From an uncultured Sutterella sp. (GTDB lineage: Bacteria > Pseudomonadota > Gammaproteobacteria > Burkholderiales > Burkholderiaceae_F), in assembly GCA_900543805.1 (NCBI GenBank), contig UQTE01000014.1:1-63098 (forward strand): DNA of 63,098 nucleotides, given 5' to 3'. Positions 1 to 8,507 of this stretch are shown here, in pieces. The notes beneath the pieces are model-generated. The model was given only the letters and a program-made list of their open reading frames with translations, did no database searches and was not told the DNA's origin. The position numbers and the translations under genes were made by a program. Every line of letters begins with the position of its first letter. The stretch's first letter is position 1.

Positions 1-659
1 GTAAATTATTGATATAATATTACCGTCTTAAATTTTTATACATATTTAAAGGAGTAAAATTATGGCAGACGAAAAGAAAAAAATCAGTCTTGGCGGCATT
101 GACAGTGCTGCTGAGGAAAAGGGTTCATTTATCAAGACGGTATGGCAGTTTGTTAAATTCCTTGTAGTATCAGGACTTGTAACAATCATTCAGCTTGTTC
201 TTGCAAATGTTCTCCCACTCATCTTTGACAGCGTTACAGCTACACTTCCTGGATTCCTTCAGGGAATCTTCAAGCCGGATGTAATCTTTGATGCGTCAAC
301 AGCTCAGGGTGCTAAGCAAATCGCTAAATATGTTGTCGGCGGTGTAGTAACTTGGGGTTACTTACTTCCGTTCTTCCTTTCAAACCTTATTGCTAATATT
401 TACGGTTTCTATCAGAATAAGAAGACAACATTTAAGTCAGATGCACCTTGGTACAACTTCGCTATCTACATTGTACTTATGATTGCTTTAATCCTCTTCT
501 CAACTTGGTTCCAGGGTTGGTTAGTTGGTATTATCGCAAAAGCTCCATGGGCTTGGTTAAACGGTCTTGCAAGAACTATTGCAGGCCTTGCAGCAGGCTT
601 TGTACAAATGGTAGTTCTCTTCCCTATGGAAAAGTTCGTTCTTCTCAAAGAAAAGAAGG
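1..659. other. AT-rich segment of foreign origin
   Basis: These bases are visibly AT-rich and carry an AAAGGAG ribosome site 5 bases before the ATG at 62, whereas the rest of the window is GC-rich. The switch occurs within a few codons near 650-662, where the GtrA C-terminus (LLKEKK) resembles the IscB phrase LLxxGKAVV, so a short shared word could have guided either recombination or an assembly join. I infer that this segment does not belong to the host chromosome. Confidence 0.7.
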
Positions 660-1807
660 CGGTGGTGAAACGGCGCACACCCTTCACCATTCAACTCACG
701 ATCGCCACGGGAGAAACGACGCAGCCCGTGACCCTCGGCGTCGACGCCGGGTACAAGCACGTTGGACTTTCGGCCTCTACCAAAAAGGCGGAACTCTATG
801 CGTCGGAAATCGAACTTCGTCAGGACGTTTCCGAGCTTCTTGCGGGTCGCAGTGCTCTGCGTCACGCCCGTCGATCCCGCAAGACCCGTCACCGTGCTCC
901 GCGGTTCGACAACCGCAAGAGAGATAAGGGATGGCTTGCGCCGTCCGTGGAGAACCGCATCGGCGCACATGTCTCCCGCGTTGAGGCGGTCCTGCGCATC
1001 CTGCCGGTTACGAAGATCATCGTGGAAACGGCGTCCTTTGACGTGCAGCGTCTGAAGAATCCCGACATTCAGGGTGTCGAGTATCAACAGGGCGAACAGC
1101 TCGGCTTCTGGAACGTTCGTGAATACGTCCTTTTCCGAGACGGACACGAGTGCCAACACTGCCACGGAAAGTCCAAGGACAAGGTTCTCAACGTCCATCA
1201 CATTGAGAGCCGGCGCACGGGAGGCGACGCTCCCAACAATCTGATCACGCTCTGCGAGACGTGCCACAAGGCATTCCACCGCGGCGAGATCGAGTTGAGA
1301 GTGAAACGCGGCCGATCGTTTCAGGCGGAAACCTTCATGGGCGTCATGCGCTGGACGTTCTTCGAGCGGCTGCGGGCGAGGCACTCCGAAATTGAGGTTC
1401 GAAACACATTCGGTTATCTCACGAAGAACACCCGCATCACACACGGAATTGAGAAAACTCACTGCGCGGACGCCTTCTGCATTGCGGGCAACCTCAAGGC
1501 GAAGCGGCTCGGATACTACTTCTTTCAGAAACAGACCCGCCGCCACAACCGACAGATCCACAAGCTCACGATCCTCAAGGGTGGCGCTCGCAAACGCCAT
1601 CAGACGCCGTACGAAATCAAAGGATTCCGTCTTTACGACAAGGTCCTGTTCCAGGGCAAAACGGCCTTCATCTTCGGCCGTCGTTCTTCGGGATACTTCG
1701 ACATTCGAACGTTGGACGGGGAGCGGATTTCCGCCAGCGTCAGCTACAAGAAACTGCGTCTCTTGGAAAAACGTCGCACCTATTTGATTGAGCTCAGACG
1801 CAACTAA
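62..1807 (+). CDS. iscB: Chimeric frame: GtrA-like membrane protein joined in frame to a 5'-truncated IscB nuclease
   Basis: One 581-codon frame holds two unrelated proteins. Residues 1-199 are a four-helix GtrA-like membrane protein with a Firmicutes-type ribosome site (AAAGGAG) and AT-rich codons. From about residue 200 (base 659) the protein is IscB: the end of the PLMP motif (KAVVKRRTPFTIQL), RuvC-I with Asp228, an Arg-rich bridge helix at about 263-290, RuvC-II with Glu322, an HNH domain at about 350-405 with His379/His380 and CxxC pairs, RuvC-III with Asp470, and a basic C-terminal domain. IscB is known as the omega-RNA-guided ancestor of Cas9. The first 25 or so IscB residues and the upstream DNA that normally encodes the omega RNA are missing. 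Base composition changes sharply at the junction. An assembly join is the likeliest cause, so neither half should be read as a natural fusion without read support. Confidence 0.85.
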   Translation: MADEKKKISLGGIDSAAEEKGSFIKTVWQFVKFLVVSGLVTIIQLVLANVLPLIFDSVTATLPGFLQGIFKPDVIFDASTAQGAKQIAKYVVGGVVTWGYLLPFFLSNLIANIYGFYQNKKTTFKSDAPWYNFAIYIVLMIALILFSTWFQGWLVGIIAKAPWAWLNGLARTIAGLAAGFVQMVVLFPMEKFVLLKEKKAVVKRRTPFTIQLTIATGETTQPVTLGVDAGYKHVGLSASTKKAELYASEIELRQDVSELLAGRSALRHARRSRKTRHRAPRFDNRKRDKGWLAPSVENRIGAHVSRVEAVLRILPVTKIIVETASFDVQRLKNPDIQGVEYQQGEQLGFWNVREYVLFRDGHECQHCHGKSKDKVLNVHHIESRRTGGDAPNNLITLCETCHKAFHRGEIELRVKRGRSFQAETFMGVMRWTFFERLRARHSEIEVRNTFGYLTKNTRITHGIEKTHCADAFCIAGNLKAKRLGYYFFQKQTRRHNRQIHKLTILKGGARKRHQTPYEIKGFRLYDKVLFQGKTAFIFGRRSSGYFDIRTLDGERISASVSYKKLRLLEKRRTYLIELRRN

Positions 1808-1819
1808 CCATATAAGGAG

Positions 1820-1861
1820 CGGCGCTTCCTCCCCCGCATGAATGCAGGGGTTTCCGCGCCG
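1820..1861 (+). repeat. Terminal hairpin of the IscB-bearing insertion element
   Basis: Twelve bases after the IscB stop codon lies a two-tier stem: CGGCGC (1820-1825) pairs with GCGCCG (1856-1861) and encloses an inner hairpin CCCC-C-GCAT / ATGC-A-GGGG (1831-1850) with one C.A mismatch and a GA loop. Subterminal hairpins with a mismatch are typical of IS200/IS605-type ends, which IscB elements share. I infer that this marks the right end of the element. The exact boundary is not visible. Confidence 0.6.
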
Positions 1862-1949
1862 GAATATCTATGAACGGCGGCATCTCTCTTCTCAACGAGA
1901 ATTGAGATGGGGTGAGGTCGTGCAGTCTTGTTGAGTCCGAACAACTCCA

Positions 1950-2043
1950 GCTGCATACACAGGCTCCGCCAACGTTCGTGTTCCATTCGCATAACCGTTC
2001 TTTCTGTCTCTCGGCCGAAAGACTTCTGTAACGCTAAAGTCAC
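1950..2043 (-). pseudogene. Remnant of the 5' end of a DUF234-type ATPase gene
   Basis: From the ATG at 2043 the translation FGRETERTVMRMEHERWRSL closely resembles FYGRETEQAILREERELCRN near the start of the intact ATPase gene beginning at 3561. The match fades after about 30 residues, just before the expected Walker A, and the reading then leads into the IscB element end. The upstream DNA also matches that of the intact gene, including the palindrome AGAACGTTCT. This is a second, decayed copy truncated near the insertion element. Confidence 0.6.
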
Positions 2044-2070
2044 TATGACGTCCGATTAGGGTTCGCCAAA

Positions 2071-2080
2071 AGAACGTTCT
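2071..2080. promoter_or_regulatory. Palindrome AGAACGTTCT upstream of the ATPase remnant
   Basis: A perfect 10-bp palindrome lies 28 bases upstream of the remnant's start codon. The surrounding bases (AAAAGAACGTTCTCT) recur identically upstream of the intact ATPase gene, so the site was duplicated with the gene and has been kept. A repressor site is an inference. Confidence 0.45.
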
Positions 2081-2157
2081 CTGCGCGAACACTGCGGAAA
2101 GATCCCGGAGCGAAACGTTTTTCGCTCCCAAGCCCAGGACCACACAACGCGAAGTAC

Positions 2158-3561
2158 TCAACGGTCGTCAGAAAACGGATAGCCTTCTTCTTGCATCTTA
2201 CGACAGAGCTCTTCGGATGTTTTGCCCAAATCATCCAAAGACAAGCAACAAAGGGTGGCCTTCCGGTCTCTCAGCACATCGTTGCAGGAGAAGAAAGCCG
2301 CCACCTTACCCGACAATTGGGCGAGACTGAACTTGGCGCGCGACCGTTTGACCTCGCAAAAATAGATTTCATCGTCATTGATCGCGACAATATCCATTTC
2401 GTTGAGCCCCTTCCTATCCCACCACGGTCCGATCTCCGTGAAGCGATGGCCGTTCATCAACGTCTGCAAGAAACACTGCTCCAGAGCATGCCCTGAGAAC
2501 GTCGGATAAGCGCTGACGAAGCCTTGACGCATCGCCTCGTAGTTGTTCTGAGCCAACAGACTGGCTTGTCCGTCCACGAAATTGAACCAGAACTCCAGGT
2601 AACGATCCGTCATTTTGTAACGTGTTCGTCGGTAGTTCGGTGTCAACACCGGTTTGTTTTGCGCGATCAATTCGTACTGCTTCTCCAGACGCGACAAAAA
2701 TCCACTGATGTTCACGTCCTGAATTCTGTCCTGCAATTCCTCCCGTTTTGTTTTTCCATGGGCAATCGCCTGCAAAATGGATCGGTTTACCATCGCATCG
2801 ACACGGAACTCATTGGCCAGAAGGACTTCTCCGTCCATGATGAATTTCGACCCGGGCTGAAAAGCCACCCGACTCATGGCATCCAAATCAAAAGCGCTTC
2901 GGTCCATCAGGTCTTCGATAAACCATACTACCCCGCCCGTCAGCGTATAGAGAGCGAGAAGATCGTCAGGCTCATGTTCCGGAACGTAATCGGACAGGAT
3001 TTCCGAAACAACGTCCATCGGAAACGGTCGTACAAAGACGAAACGGTCGACACGTCCGTACAGAGGTTCGCTGTAGGCCTGAAAAATATTTCTCATGGCC
3101 GATGCAACGGAACCGCTCATCACCAGGAAGGTCCGGGAGGTTTTCTTATTGAGATCCCAAATGCGTTGCAACTCAGACCAGAAAGTCGGCTCTATGAAGT
3201 TCAGATCCTGACATTCATCGATGGCAATGTTTATCGGACGGGTCTTGCCGATGAACATCAGGAATTCGATGACCTGGGAGAGTCGATCAAATGTGGGGTT
3301 AAACGGAAGTTCGACCACCTGCTCGATGGCCTTCAGCCACAATTTGATCAATTCGCGAGAGGTGGTCCGAGAGCAAAAGAGGTACACGAAAGGCACTTCC
3401 GTCTCCTCCCGTAGCGTTTGCAGGAGCAGTTCCGTTTTCCCCACCCGGCGACGACCGGTAACCACCACCAACCGGGATGCGGCCAGGTTGCGGCAAAGCT
3501 CGCGTTCTTCGCGAAGAATGGCTTGCTCGGTCTCGCGACCATAAAATTTTTTCAGCGGCAT
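2158..3561 (-). CDS. AAA ATPase with C-terminal nuclease-like domain (DUF234 family)
   Basis: A 467-residue STAND-like ATPase. Residues 1-230 carry the GRExE opening, a Walker A loop GRRRVGKTEL at about 37-46 and a Walker B strand INIAIDECQDL at about 109-119. The middle is a winged-helix-like region. The C-terminus ends with a PD-(D/E)xK-like pattern: EMDIVAIND then IYFCEVKRS. Such ATPases are widespread in archaea and anaerobic bacteria, often near mobile DNA. Their substrate is unknown and a defence or toxin role is only conjecture. The gene stands alone; the start ATG at 3561 lies 35 bases from a pair of palindromes, and a broken copy of its 5' end lies just downstream. Confidence 0.8.
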   Translation of the reverse strand: MPLKKFYGRETEQAILREERELCRNLAASRLVVVTGRRRVGKTELLLQTLREETEVPFVYLFCSRTTSRELIKLWLKAIEQVVELPFNPTFDRLSQVIEFLMFIGKTRPINIAIDECQDLNFIEPTFWSELQRIWDLNKKTSRTFLVMSGSVASAMRNIFQAYSEPLYGRVDRFVFVRPFPMDVVSEILSDYVPEHEPDDLLALYTLTGGVVWFIEDLMDRSAFDLDAMSRVAFQPGSKFIMDGEVLLANEFRVDAMVNRSILQAIAHGKTKREELQDRIQDVNISGFLSRLEKQYELIAQNKPVLTPNYRRTRYKMTDRYLEFWFNFVDGQASLLAQNNYEAMRQGFVSAYPTFSGHALEQCFLQTLMNGHRFTEIGPWWDRKGLNEMDIVAINDDEIYFCEVKRSRAKFSLAQLSGKVAAFFSCNDVLRDRKATLCCLSLDDLGKTSEELCRKMQEEGYPFSDDR

Positions 3562-3595
3562 GGTATCCCCGGAGTGTCTATTTGGGTTCTTGAAA

Positions 3596-3630
3596 AGAAC
3601 GTTCTCTGAAAGAACGTTCTTTTAGAGAAC
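3596..3630. promoter_or_regulatory. Tandem AGAACGTTCT palindromes upstream of the ATPase gene
   Basis: Two perfect copies of AGAACGTTCT lie at 3596-3605 and 3611-3620, centred 15 bp apart, followed by an AGAGAAC half (3624-3630) that is the reverse complement of GTTCTCT at 3601-3607. Paired operators this close to a start codon suggest cooperative binding of a dimeric repressor, possibly the ATPase gene's own regulator. The regulator is unknown. Confidence 0.5.
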
Positions 3631-3980
3631 ATTGTATCCGATCCTTGACCCTTCAGCTGCGCGGTCGCTTCTGACGAGCATTTGCGTACGGCGATAGGCC
3701 CAAACAATCCGCGTCATTGATCAGCATCGTCTCGTCCGGATTCCGAAACTCACCAAACCCTACTACTTTCGTCGGGTATTAGACGAAAAGAGCTCGACGG
3801 CAAGCATTTTCCTTTACTTACCTACCCTCCTAGACGAAAACCCTTACGCCGAATTTCCCTCCTTCGGAGGATTCGCAAACGACCGTCTCAGGCAGAGAAT
3901 CAAACGTAAAGATTACGGCCCCAGCATTGATTAAAATCATGTCTGCTTGTGGCTGCAGGTTTCACTTTGGAGGAACAATC
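3631..3980. other. Intergenic region upstream of the aldehyde dehydrogenase
   Basis: No gene is convincing here. There is a 7-bp inverted repeat TTTCGTC/GACGAAA near 3768-3788 and a direct repeat TAGACGAAAA at 3780 and 3831. The aldehyde dehydrogenase promoter presumably lies in the right half, but no clear -35/-10 pair was found. Confidence 0.4.
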
Positions 3981-5450
3981 ATGGAACGACGCAACGAATA
4001 CGGTCTTCTGATCGGCGGTGAATGGGTGGCTGCGGAAGGCGGCAAGACCTCTGAAACGCGCAATCCCGCCACGGGCGAAGTGCTCGCCCGCGTGGCCGCG
4101 GCCTCGCCCGCCGACGTCGACCGTGCGGTGAAGGCCGCCCGCGCCGCTTTTGAAGGCTGGTCGAAGACCTCGCCCGCCGAACGCTCCGCCATTCTTCTGC
4201 GCATCGCGGACGACCTCGAGAAGGAGGCCGACTTCTTTGCGAAGATCGAAACGCTGGACAACGGCAAGCCCATCCGCGAGACCTCGCTCGTCGACGTGCC
4301 GCTCTCGGTCGACCACTTCCGGTATTTCGCCGGCTGTCTTCGCGCCGAAGAAGGGAGCGCCGTGCGCATCGACAACGACACCATGAGTCTCGTCCTGCAC
4401 GAACCGATCGGCGTCGTGGGTCAGATCATCCCCTGGAACTTCCCGCTCCTTATGGGCGCCTGGAAGCTCGCCCCGGCGCTCGCCGCCGGAAACACGGTCG
4501 TGATCAAGCCCTCTTCGACCACCCCGCTCTCTCTTTTGCATCTCGCCGAAATCATCTCCCGCCACGTTCCCGCCGGGGTCGTGAACGTCATCACGGGTTC
4601 CGGCCGCACCGCGGGCGACGCAATGCTCAAGCACCCGGGCTTTGACAAGCTCGCCTTCACGGGCTCGACCGAAGTCGGCGTCGACGTCGCCCGGGCCGCG
4701 GCCGAACGTCTCATTCCCGCGACGCTCGAGCTCGGCGGCAAGTCCGCGAACATCCTCTTTGCCGACTGCAATCTCGAACGTGCGGTCGAAGGCGTACAGA
4801 TCGGGATTCTCTTCAATCAGGGGCAGGTCTGCTGTGCGGGCTCGCGCCTCTTCATCGAGCGCAAGATCTACGACCAAGTGCTCGAGCGTCTGTCCCAAGC
4901 CTTCAAGGCCGTAAAGGTGGGCGATCCCATGGATCCCGCCACTCAGATGGGCGCACAGATCAACGAGGCGCAGGTCGAACGCGTTCTTCGCTACGTCGAA
5001 ATCGCGAAGAAGGACGGCGCGCGCATCCTCGCCGGCGGGGAACGCGCCAAGGTGCCGGGCCTTGAGTCGGGCGCCTTCATGCAGCCGACCCTCATCGCCG
5101 ACGTCAAGAACGACCAGTGCGTCGCGCAGGAGGAAATCTTCGGGCCGGTCGTCGTGGCGATTCCGTTCGACACCGAAGAGGAAGTCGTCCGCATGGCCAA
5201 CGACAGCGAATACGGCTTGGGCGGCGCCGTCTGGACGCAGGACATCAACCGCGCCATGCGCGTCGCGCGCGACGTGCGCACGGGCCGCATGTGGGTGAAC
5301 ACCTACAACGAACTCCCCGCGCACGCCCCGTTCGGCGGCTACAAGCGCTCGGGCATCGGGCGCGAAACCCACAAGATGATGCTCGAACACTACTCGCAGG
5401 TGAAGAACATCTTCGTGAGTCTCGCCGAAGGGAAGCGCGGCTTCTTCTGA
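3981..5450 (+). CDS. NAD(P)-dependent aldehyde dehydrogenase
   Basis: A 489-residue cytosolic aldehyde dehydrogenase oxidising an aldehyde to its acid. The catalytic Cys284 lies in GQVCCAGSR and the general base Glu250 in LELGGKS; FTGSTEVG and the EEIFGPVV motif are also present, and the length is normal for the family. The start at 3981 is chosen over an upstream ATG because GGAGG stands 7 bases before it and the homology begins with YGLLIGGEW. It is a single gene with no operon partner. The sequence is nearest in style to acetaldehyde/alcohol-linked or betaine-type enzymes, but the substrate cannot be told from sequence alone. Confidence 0.93.
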   Translation: MERRNEYGLLIGGEWVAAEGGKTSETRNPATGEVLARVAAASPADVDRAVKAARAAFEGWSKTSPAERSAILLRIADDLEKEADFFAKIETLDNGKPIRETSLVDVPLSVDHFRYFAGCLRAEEGSAVRIDNDTMSLVLHEPIGVVGQIIPWNFPLLMGAWKLAPALAAGNTVVIKPSSTTPLSLLHLAEIISRHVPAGVVNVITGSGRTAGDAMLKHPGFDKLAFTGSTEVGVDVARAAAERLIPATLELGGKSANILFADCNLERAVEGVQIGILFNQGQVCCAGSRLFIERKIYDQVLERLSQAFKAVKVGDPMDPATQMGAQINEAQVERVLRYVEIAKKDGARILAGGERAKVPGLESGAFMQPTLIADVKNDQCVAQEEIFGPVVVAIPFDTEEEVVRMANDSEYGLGGAVWTQDINRAMRVARDVRTGRMWVNTYNELPAHAPFGGYKRSGIGRETHKMMLEHYSQVKNIFVSLAEGKRGFF

Positions 5451-5564
5451 TTCCGCCCGCTTCGTTTTTTTCCGCGTCGGGTCTTCCGCTTTTCGCTACA
5501 ATGCGGATCTTTCGAATTTGGTTCGCGCCTTCGGCACCGTACGGAGGCAATGGAGAAAAGTCAC

Positions 5565-7019
5565 ATGGCCCGACGCAAGGAAAAAACGCCCGAATACTTC
5601 ACCGTCGACGTCGAACGCCTCGACCAGGAAGGTCGGGGCGTCGCCCGTCGAGACGGCAAAGTCGTCTTCATTCAGGGAGCGCTCCCCGGCGAGAACGTCA
5701 CCTACGAGCGTCTTCGCAACAAAACGTCCTTTGAAGTGGGCCGCGTCACGGCCGTGCACCGCGAGTCCGTGCAGCGCGTAAAGCCCGCCTGTCCCGCCTT
5801 CGGCCACGGCCCGGGAAGCTGCGGCGGCTGCGCCATGCAGCACCTCGAAGCCCGCGCCCAGGTCGCCTACAAGGAAAAGGTCCTTCTCGACACGCTCTGG
5901 CACATCGGCAAGGTCCGCCCCGAATCAATCATTCCCCCGATCTACGGTCCGACCTGGCACTACCGCCACCGCGCCCGCCTCACCGTGCGCGACGTCCCCA
6001 AGAAGGGAGGCGTCCTCGTGGGCTTTCATGAAAAGGCGAGCTCCTACGTCTGCGACATGAAGAGCTGCAAGATTCTTCCGAAGCACGTCTCCGACATGCT
6101 AGTCCCGATGCGCGAACTCGTCTCGGAACTCTCCATTCGCCAACGCATGCCGCAGATTGAAGTCGCCGTCGGCGGCGACGGCCGCACGGCGCTGGTCTTT
6201 CGCACGCTCGAAACCCCGACGCCTGAAGACATGGAAAAGCTTCTCGCCTTCGGCGACAAGTACGGCGCCGACATCTGGCTGCAACCCAGGGGGCCCGAAT
6301 CCGCCCACGCCGTTCGTCCCGAAGCCGAACAGGCGCTCGGCCTCTACCTTTCGGAATTCGACGTGCGCATCGGCTTCAAGCCGACCGATTTCACGCAGGT
6401 GAACCATGCCCTGAACGAAACGATGGTGGGCCGCGCCGTGCGCCTCTTGGGCGTGGAACCCCACCACCACGTGGCGGACTTCTTCTGCGGTCTCGGAAAC
6501 TTTACGCTCCCGCTCGCGCGCCTCGCGAAGACCGTGATCGGCATCGAAGGCTCCGAAGGTCTCGTCGCCCGCGCGCGTCAAGGGGCCGCCGACAACGGCC
6601 TCAAGGAAAAGACCTCCTTTACGGCCCGCAACCTCTTTACCTGGTGCGAAGCCGACTGGGACGATCTGCGCGCCCGCTACGGCACGATCGACCGCGTCTT
6701 GATCGACCCGCCTCGCGAAGGGGCGCTTGCGCTCGCGCGCACGCTCGCCGCGACGGACCACCGCCCCGAACGCGTCGTCTACGTCTCCTGCAATCCGGCG
6801 ACGCTCGCCCGCGACTGCGCCATTCTTCACCACGAAGGCGGCTGGCACATCCGCGCCGCGGGGATCATGAACATGTTCCCGCACACGGGCCACGTCGAAT
6901 CGATCGCCGTGCTCGAACCCGGTCCCAAGCCTGAAAAGAAGAGCGAAGAGGCCGAAGCCATCGAACGCCGCATCGAAGCTTCGGGCGACGACAAGGTGAC
7001 GATGCATCTCGACGCCTGA
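5565..7019 (+). CDS. rlmD: 23S rRNA (uracil-1939-C5) methyltransferase RlmD
   Basis: An SAM-dependent methyltransferase that makes m5U1939 in 23S rRNA. The N-terminus is a TRAM RNA-binding domain (about 8-65). Cysteines in CPAFGHGPGSCGGC plus a later CKIL supply the [4Fe-4S] ligands. The SAM site is DFFCGLGNFTL, and the nucleophilic Cys409 lies in YVSCNPATLARD. The start ATG at 5565 has GGAG nine bases upstream; the ATG at 5550 would have only a 2-base spacing. The 484-residue length is slightly over that of the E. coli enzyme because of a charged C-terminal tail. Confidence 0.95.
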   Translation: MARRKEKTPEYFTVDVERLDQEGRGVARRDGKVVFIQGALPGENVTYERLRNKTSFEVGRVTAVHRESVQRVKPACPAFGHGPGSCGGCAMQHLEARAQVAYKEKVLLDTLWHIGKVRPESIIPPIYGPTWHYRHRARLTVRDVPKKGGVLVGFHEKASSYVCDMKSCKILPKHVSDMLVPMRELVSELSIRQRMPQIEVAVGGDGRTALVFRTLETPTPEDMEKLLAFGDKYGADIWLQPRGPESAHAVRPEAEQALGLYLSEFDVRIGFKPTDFTQVNHALNETMVGRAVRLLGVEPHHHVADFFCGLGNFTLPLARLAKTVIGIEGSEGLVARARQGAADNGLKEKTSFTARNLFTWCEADWDDLRARYGTIDRVLIDPPREGALALARTLAATDHRPERVVYVSCNPATLARDCAILHHEGGWHIRAAGIMNMFPHTGHVESIAVLEPGPKPEKKSEEAEAIERRIEASGDDKVTMHLDA

Positions 7020-7041
7020 TCCACTCGCAAACAGATGACGA

Positions 7042-7078
7042 GAGCCCGCCCCGATTTTGATCGGCGGCGGGCTCTTTT
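7042..7078 (+). terminator. Intrinsic terminator of rlmD
   Basis: AGCCCGC / GCGGGCT with an inner CCGAT/ATCGG stem, followed by TCTTTT. Confidence 0.85.
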
Positions 7079-7215
7079 ACGTTGCGGCCGGGAAGACCAA
7101 TTTGAACCGACACGACGGTTGCCGGACGGATGAAATCCTCCGCCAAGAGCATCGAATTCGACGTTATGCTCAAAAGCGTATGGGCATAACTTCTTTTCTT
7201 CCGGGAGAAAGCGCC

Positions 7216-7485
7216 ATGATGCAGTCAGACGATCGTCCGGCCAAAGTAAGGTGGAACCTTTCCGTACCCCCTGATTTGGATGAGGCAGCTCGGCTCTATC
7301 TTGCCTCGCAGGGCGGTAAGAAGGGATCCTTGTCCGCTCTGGTCCGGAAAGCCGTTTCTTGCTACATCCTCTCCTCGCTTACCTCAGAAGCCAAGGAAAA
7401 GGTTCGATCCTCCGGTTTGTCTCAAGAGGAACTCGACAACCTCATTGCGGATGCGATCGTCTGGGCCAAGGCTCAGCCGCGGTGA
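7216..7485 (+). CDS. Small ribbon-helix-helix-like protein (orphan antitoxin-like)
   Basis: An 89-residue basic-to-acidic protein. The start ATG at 7216 follows GGGAGAAAGCGCC. The segment KVRWNLSVPPDLDEAARLYLASQGGKKGSLSALVRKAV, read in parts, fits a beta-strand followed by two helices with the G-x-LSxLVR turn of ribbon-helix-helix repressors, and the C-terminus is helical and acidic as in antitoxins. No toxin gene follows: the downstream 190 bases have only a very short frame beginning at an overlapping GTG (7483) and a hairpin. It may be a solitary antitoxin or DNA-binding regulator; its codon use is less GC-rich than that of its neighbours. Confidence 0.6.
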   Translation: MMQSDDRPAKVRWNLSVPPDLDEAARLYLASQGGKKGSLSALVRKAVSCYILSSLTSEAKEKVRSSGLSQEELDNLIADAIVWAKAQPR

Positions 7486-7678
7486 AATTTCCGAAGCGCT
7501 TTTCACCCCGACGACCATTTTCTTGTGGCCGTCGGTGAAACCTGAGAATGTTTCGAAGAATCCGCAACTGTTGCCGTTCGCAAGAGAGTTCCCACGTCAT
7601 CGAGTGCGCCCGATAGAATGACGGAGAAACGCGGCAAACCGTGCCGCACCTTTTCCCCATCCTATCGAACCGATTTCC

Positions 7679-8395
7679 ATGGCCCGCTTCGAAGTACTTT
7701 CCAGCATCGATCCCCTCCTTCGCATTTCGCTCGAACCCGGTGAGAGCGTCGCCGCCGAATCCAACGCCATGGTGGCGATGGACGGCTCGATCTCGCTCAA
7801 GGGCGAAACCCGCGGGGGCTTCTTCAAGAGTCTTGCCCGCAAGTTCCTGAACGACGAAAACTTCTTCCAACAGTCCTTCGTCGCGGACGACGAACCCGGA
7901 AGCGTCCTCCTCGCTCCGAACCTCCCCGGCGACGTCGTGGTTCTCGACGTGGGCGAACGGCAGTACATGCTCTCGGACGGCGCTTTCCTTGCCGCCACCG
8001 ACGGGGTCGAACTCGAAACGAAGACGCAAAGCCTCGGACGCGCCCTCCTCGGCAATTCCGGCGGACTCTTTCTCATGGCGACCCAGGGCCACGGACAGAT
8101 CGCCCTCTCGGGCTTCGGCTCCATTCAGGCGGTCGACGTGAAGCCCGGTCAGAAGCTCATCGTCGACAACGGTCACCTCGTTGCCTGGGACCGCGAACTC
8201 GACTACGAACTCTCCATCAACACGGCTCGTTCGGGTCTTCTCGGCAAGGTTCTTCACAGCCAGCTCTCGGGCGAAGGGATCGTTCTGAAATTCAAGGGCG
8301 AAGGCAAGGTGTGGGTGTGCTCGCGCAACAAGGGCGGCTTCCTCACCTGGATCTTCTCGCAGATGCCGCAGGAAAAGGCCGTCTCGAACGGCTGA
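7679..8395 (+). CDS. AIM24/TIGR00266 family protein
   Basis: A 238-residue cytosolic protein of the TIGR00266/AIM24 group, a double-stranded beta-helix fold related to the tryptophan RNA-binding attenuator-like superfamily. Diagnostic phrases are LEPGESVAAESNAMVAMDGSI near the start, GFFKSLARKFLNDENFFQQSF and GLFLMATQGHGQIALSGFG, and a hydrophobic C-terminus. Function is unknown in bacteria; the mitochondrial relative supports membrane organisation. It is a single gene ending in a strong UUCG terminator. Confidence 0.85.
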   Translation: MARFEVLSSIDPLLRISLEPGESVAAESNAMVAMDGSISLKGETRGGFFKSLARKFLNDENFFQQSFVADDEPGSVLLAPNLPGDVVVLDVGERQYMLSDGAFLAATDGVELETKTQSLGRALLGNSGGLFLMATQGHGQIALSGFGSIQAVDVKPGQKLIVDNGHLVAWDRELDYELSINTARSGLLGKVLHSQLSGEGIVLKFKGEGKVWVCSRNKGGFLTWIFSQMPQEKAVSNG

Positions 8396-8420
8396 CGCGA
8401 CGTCGTTTCCGCAACTTCGC

Positions 8421-8447
8421 GGGCGCCTTCGGGCGCCCTTTTCTTTT
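8421..8447 (+). terminator. Intrinsic terminator with UUCG tetraloop
   Basis: GGGCGCC-TTCG-GGCGCCC, seven perfect G/C pairs, then TTTTCTTTT. It ends the AIM24-like gene. Confidence 0.92.
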
Positions 8448-8479
8448 CAGAGGGCTTTCTCGTCGTCCCGCAAAGCAAA

Positions 8480-8502
8480 GGCGCGGGCCTCATACCCGCG
8501 CC
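8480..8502 (-). terminator. Second hairpin behind the sRNA terminator
   Basis: A perfect 8-bp stem GGCGCGGG/CCCGCGCC, then TTTGCTTT on the minus strand; probably a back-up terminator between convergent transcripts. Confidence 0.6.
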
Positions 8503-8507
8503 GCACA

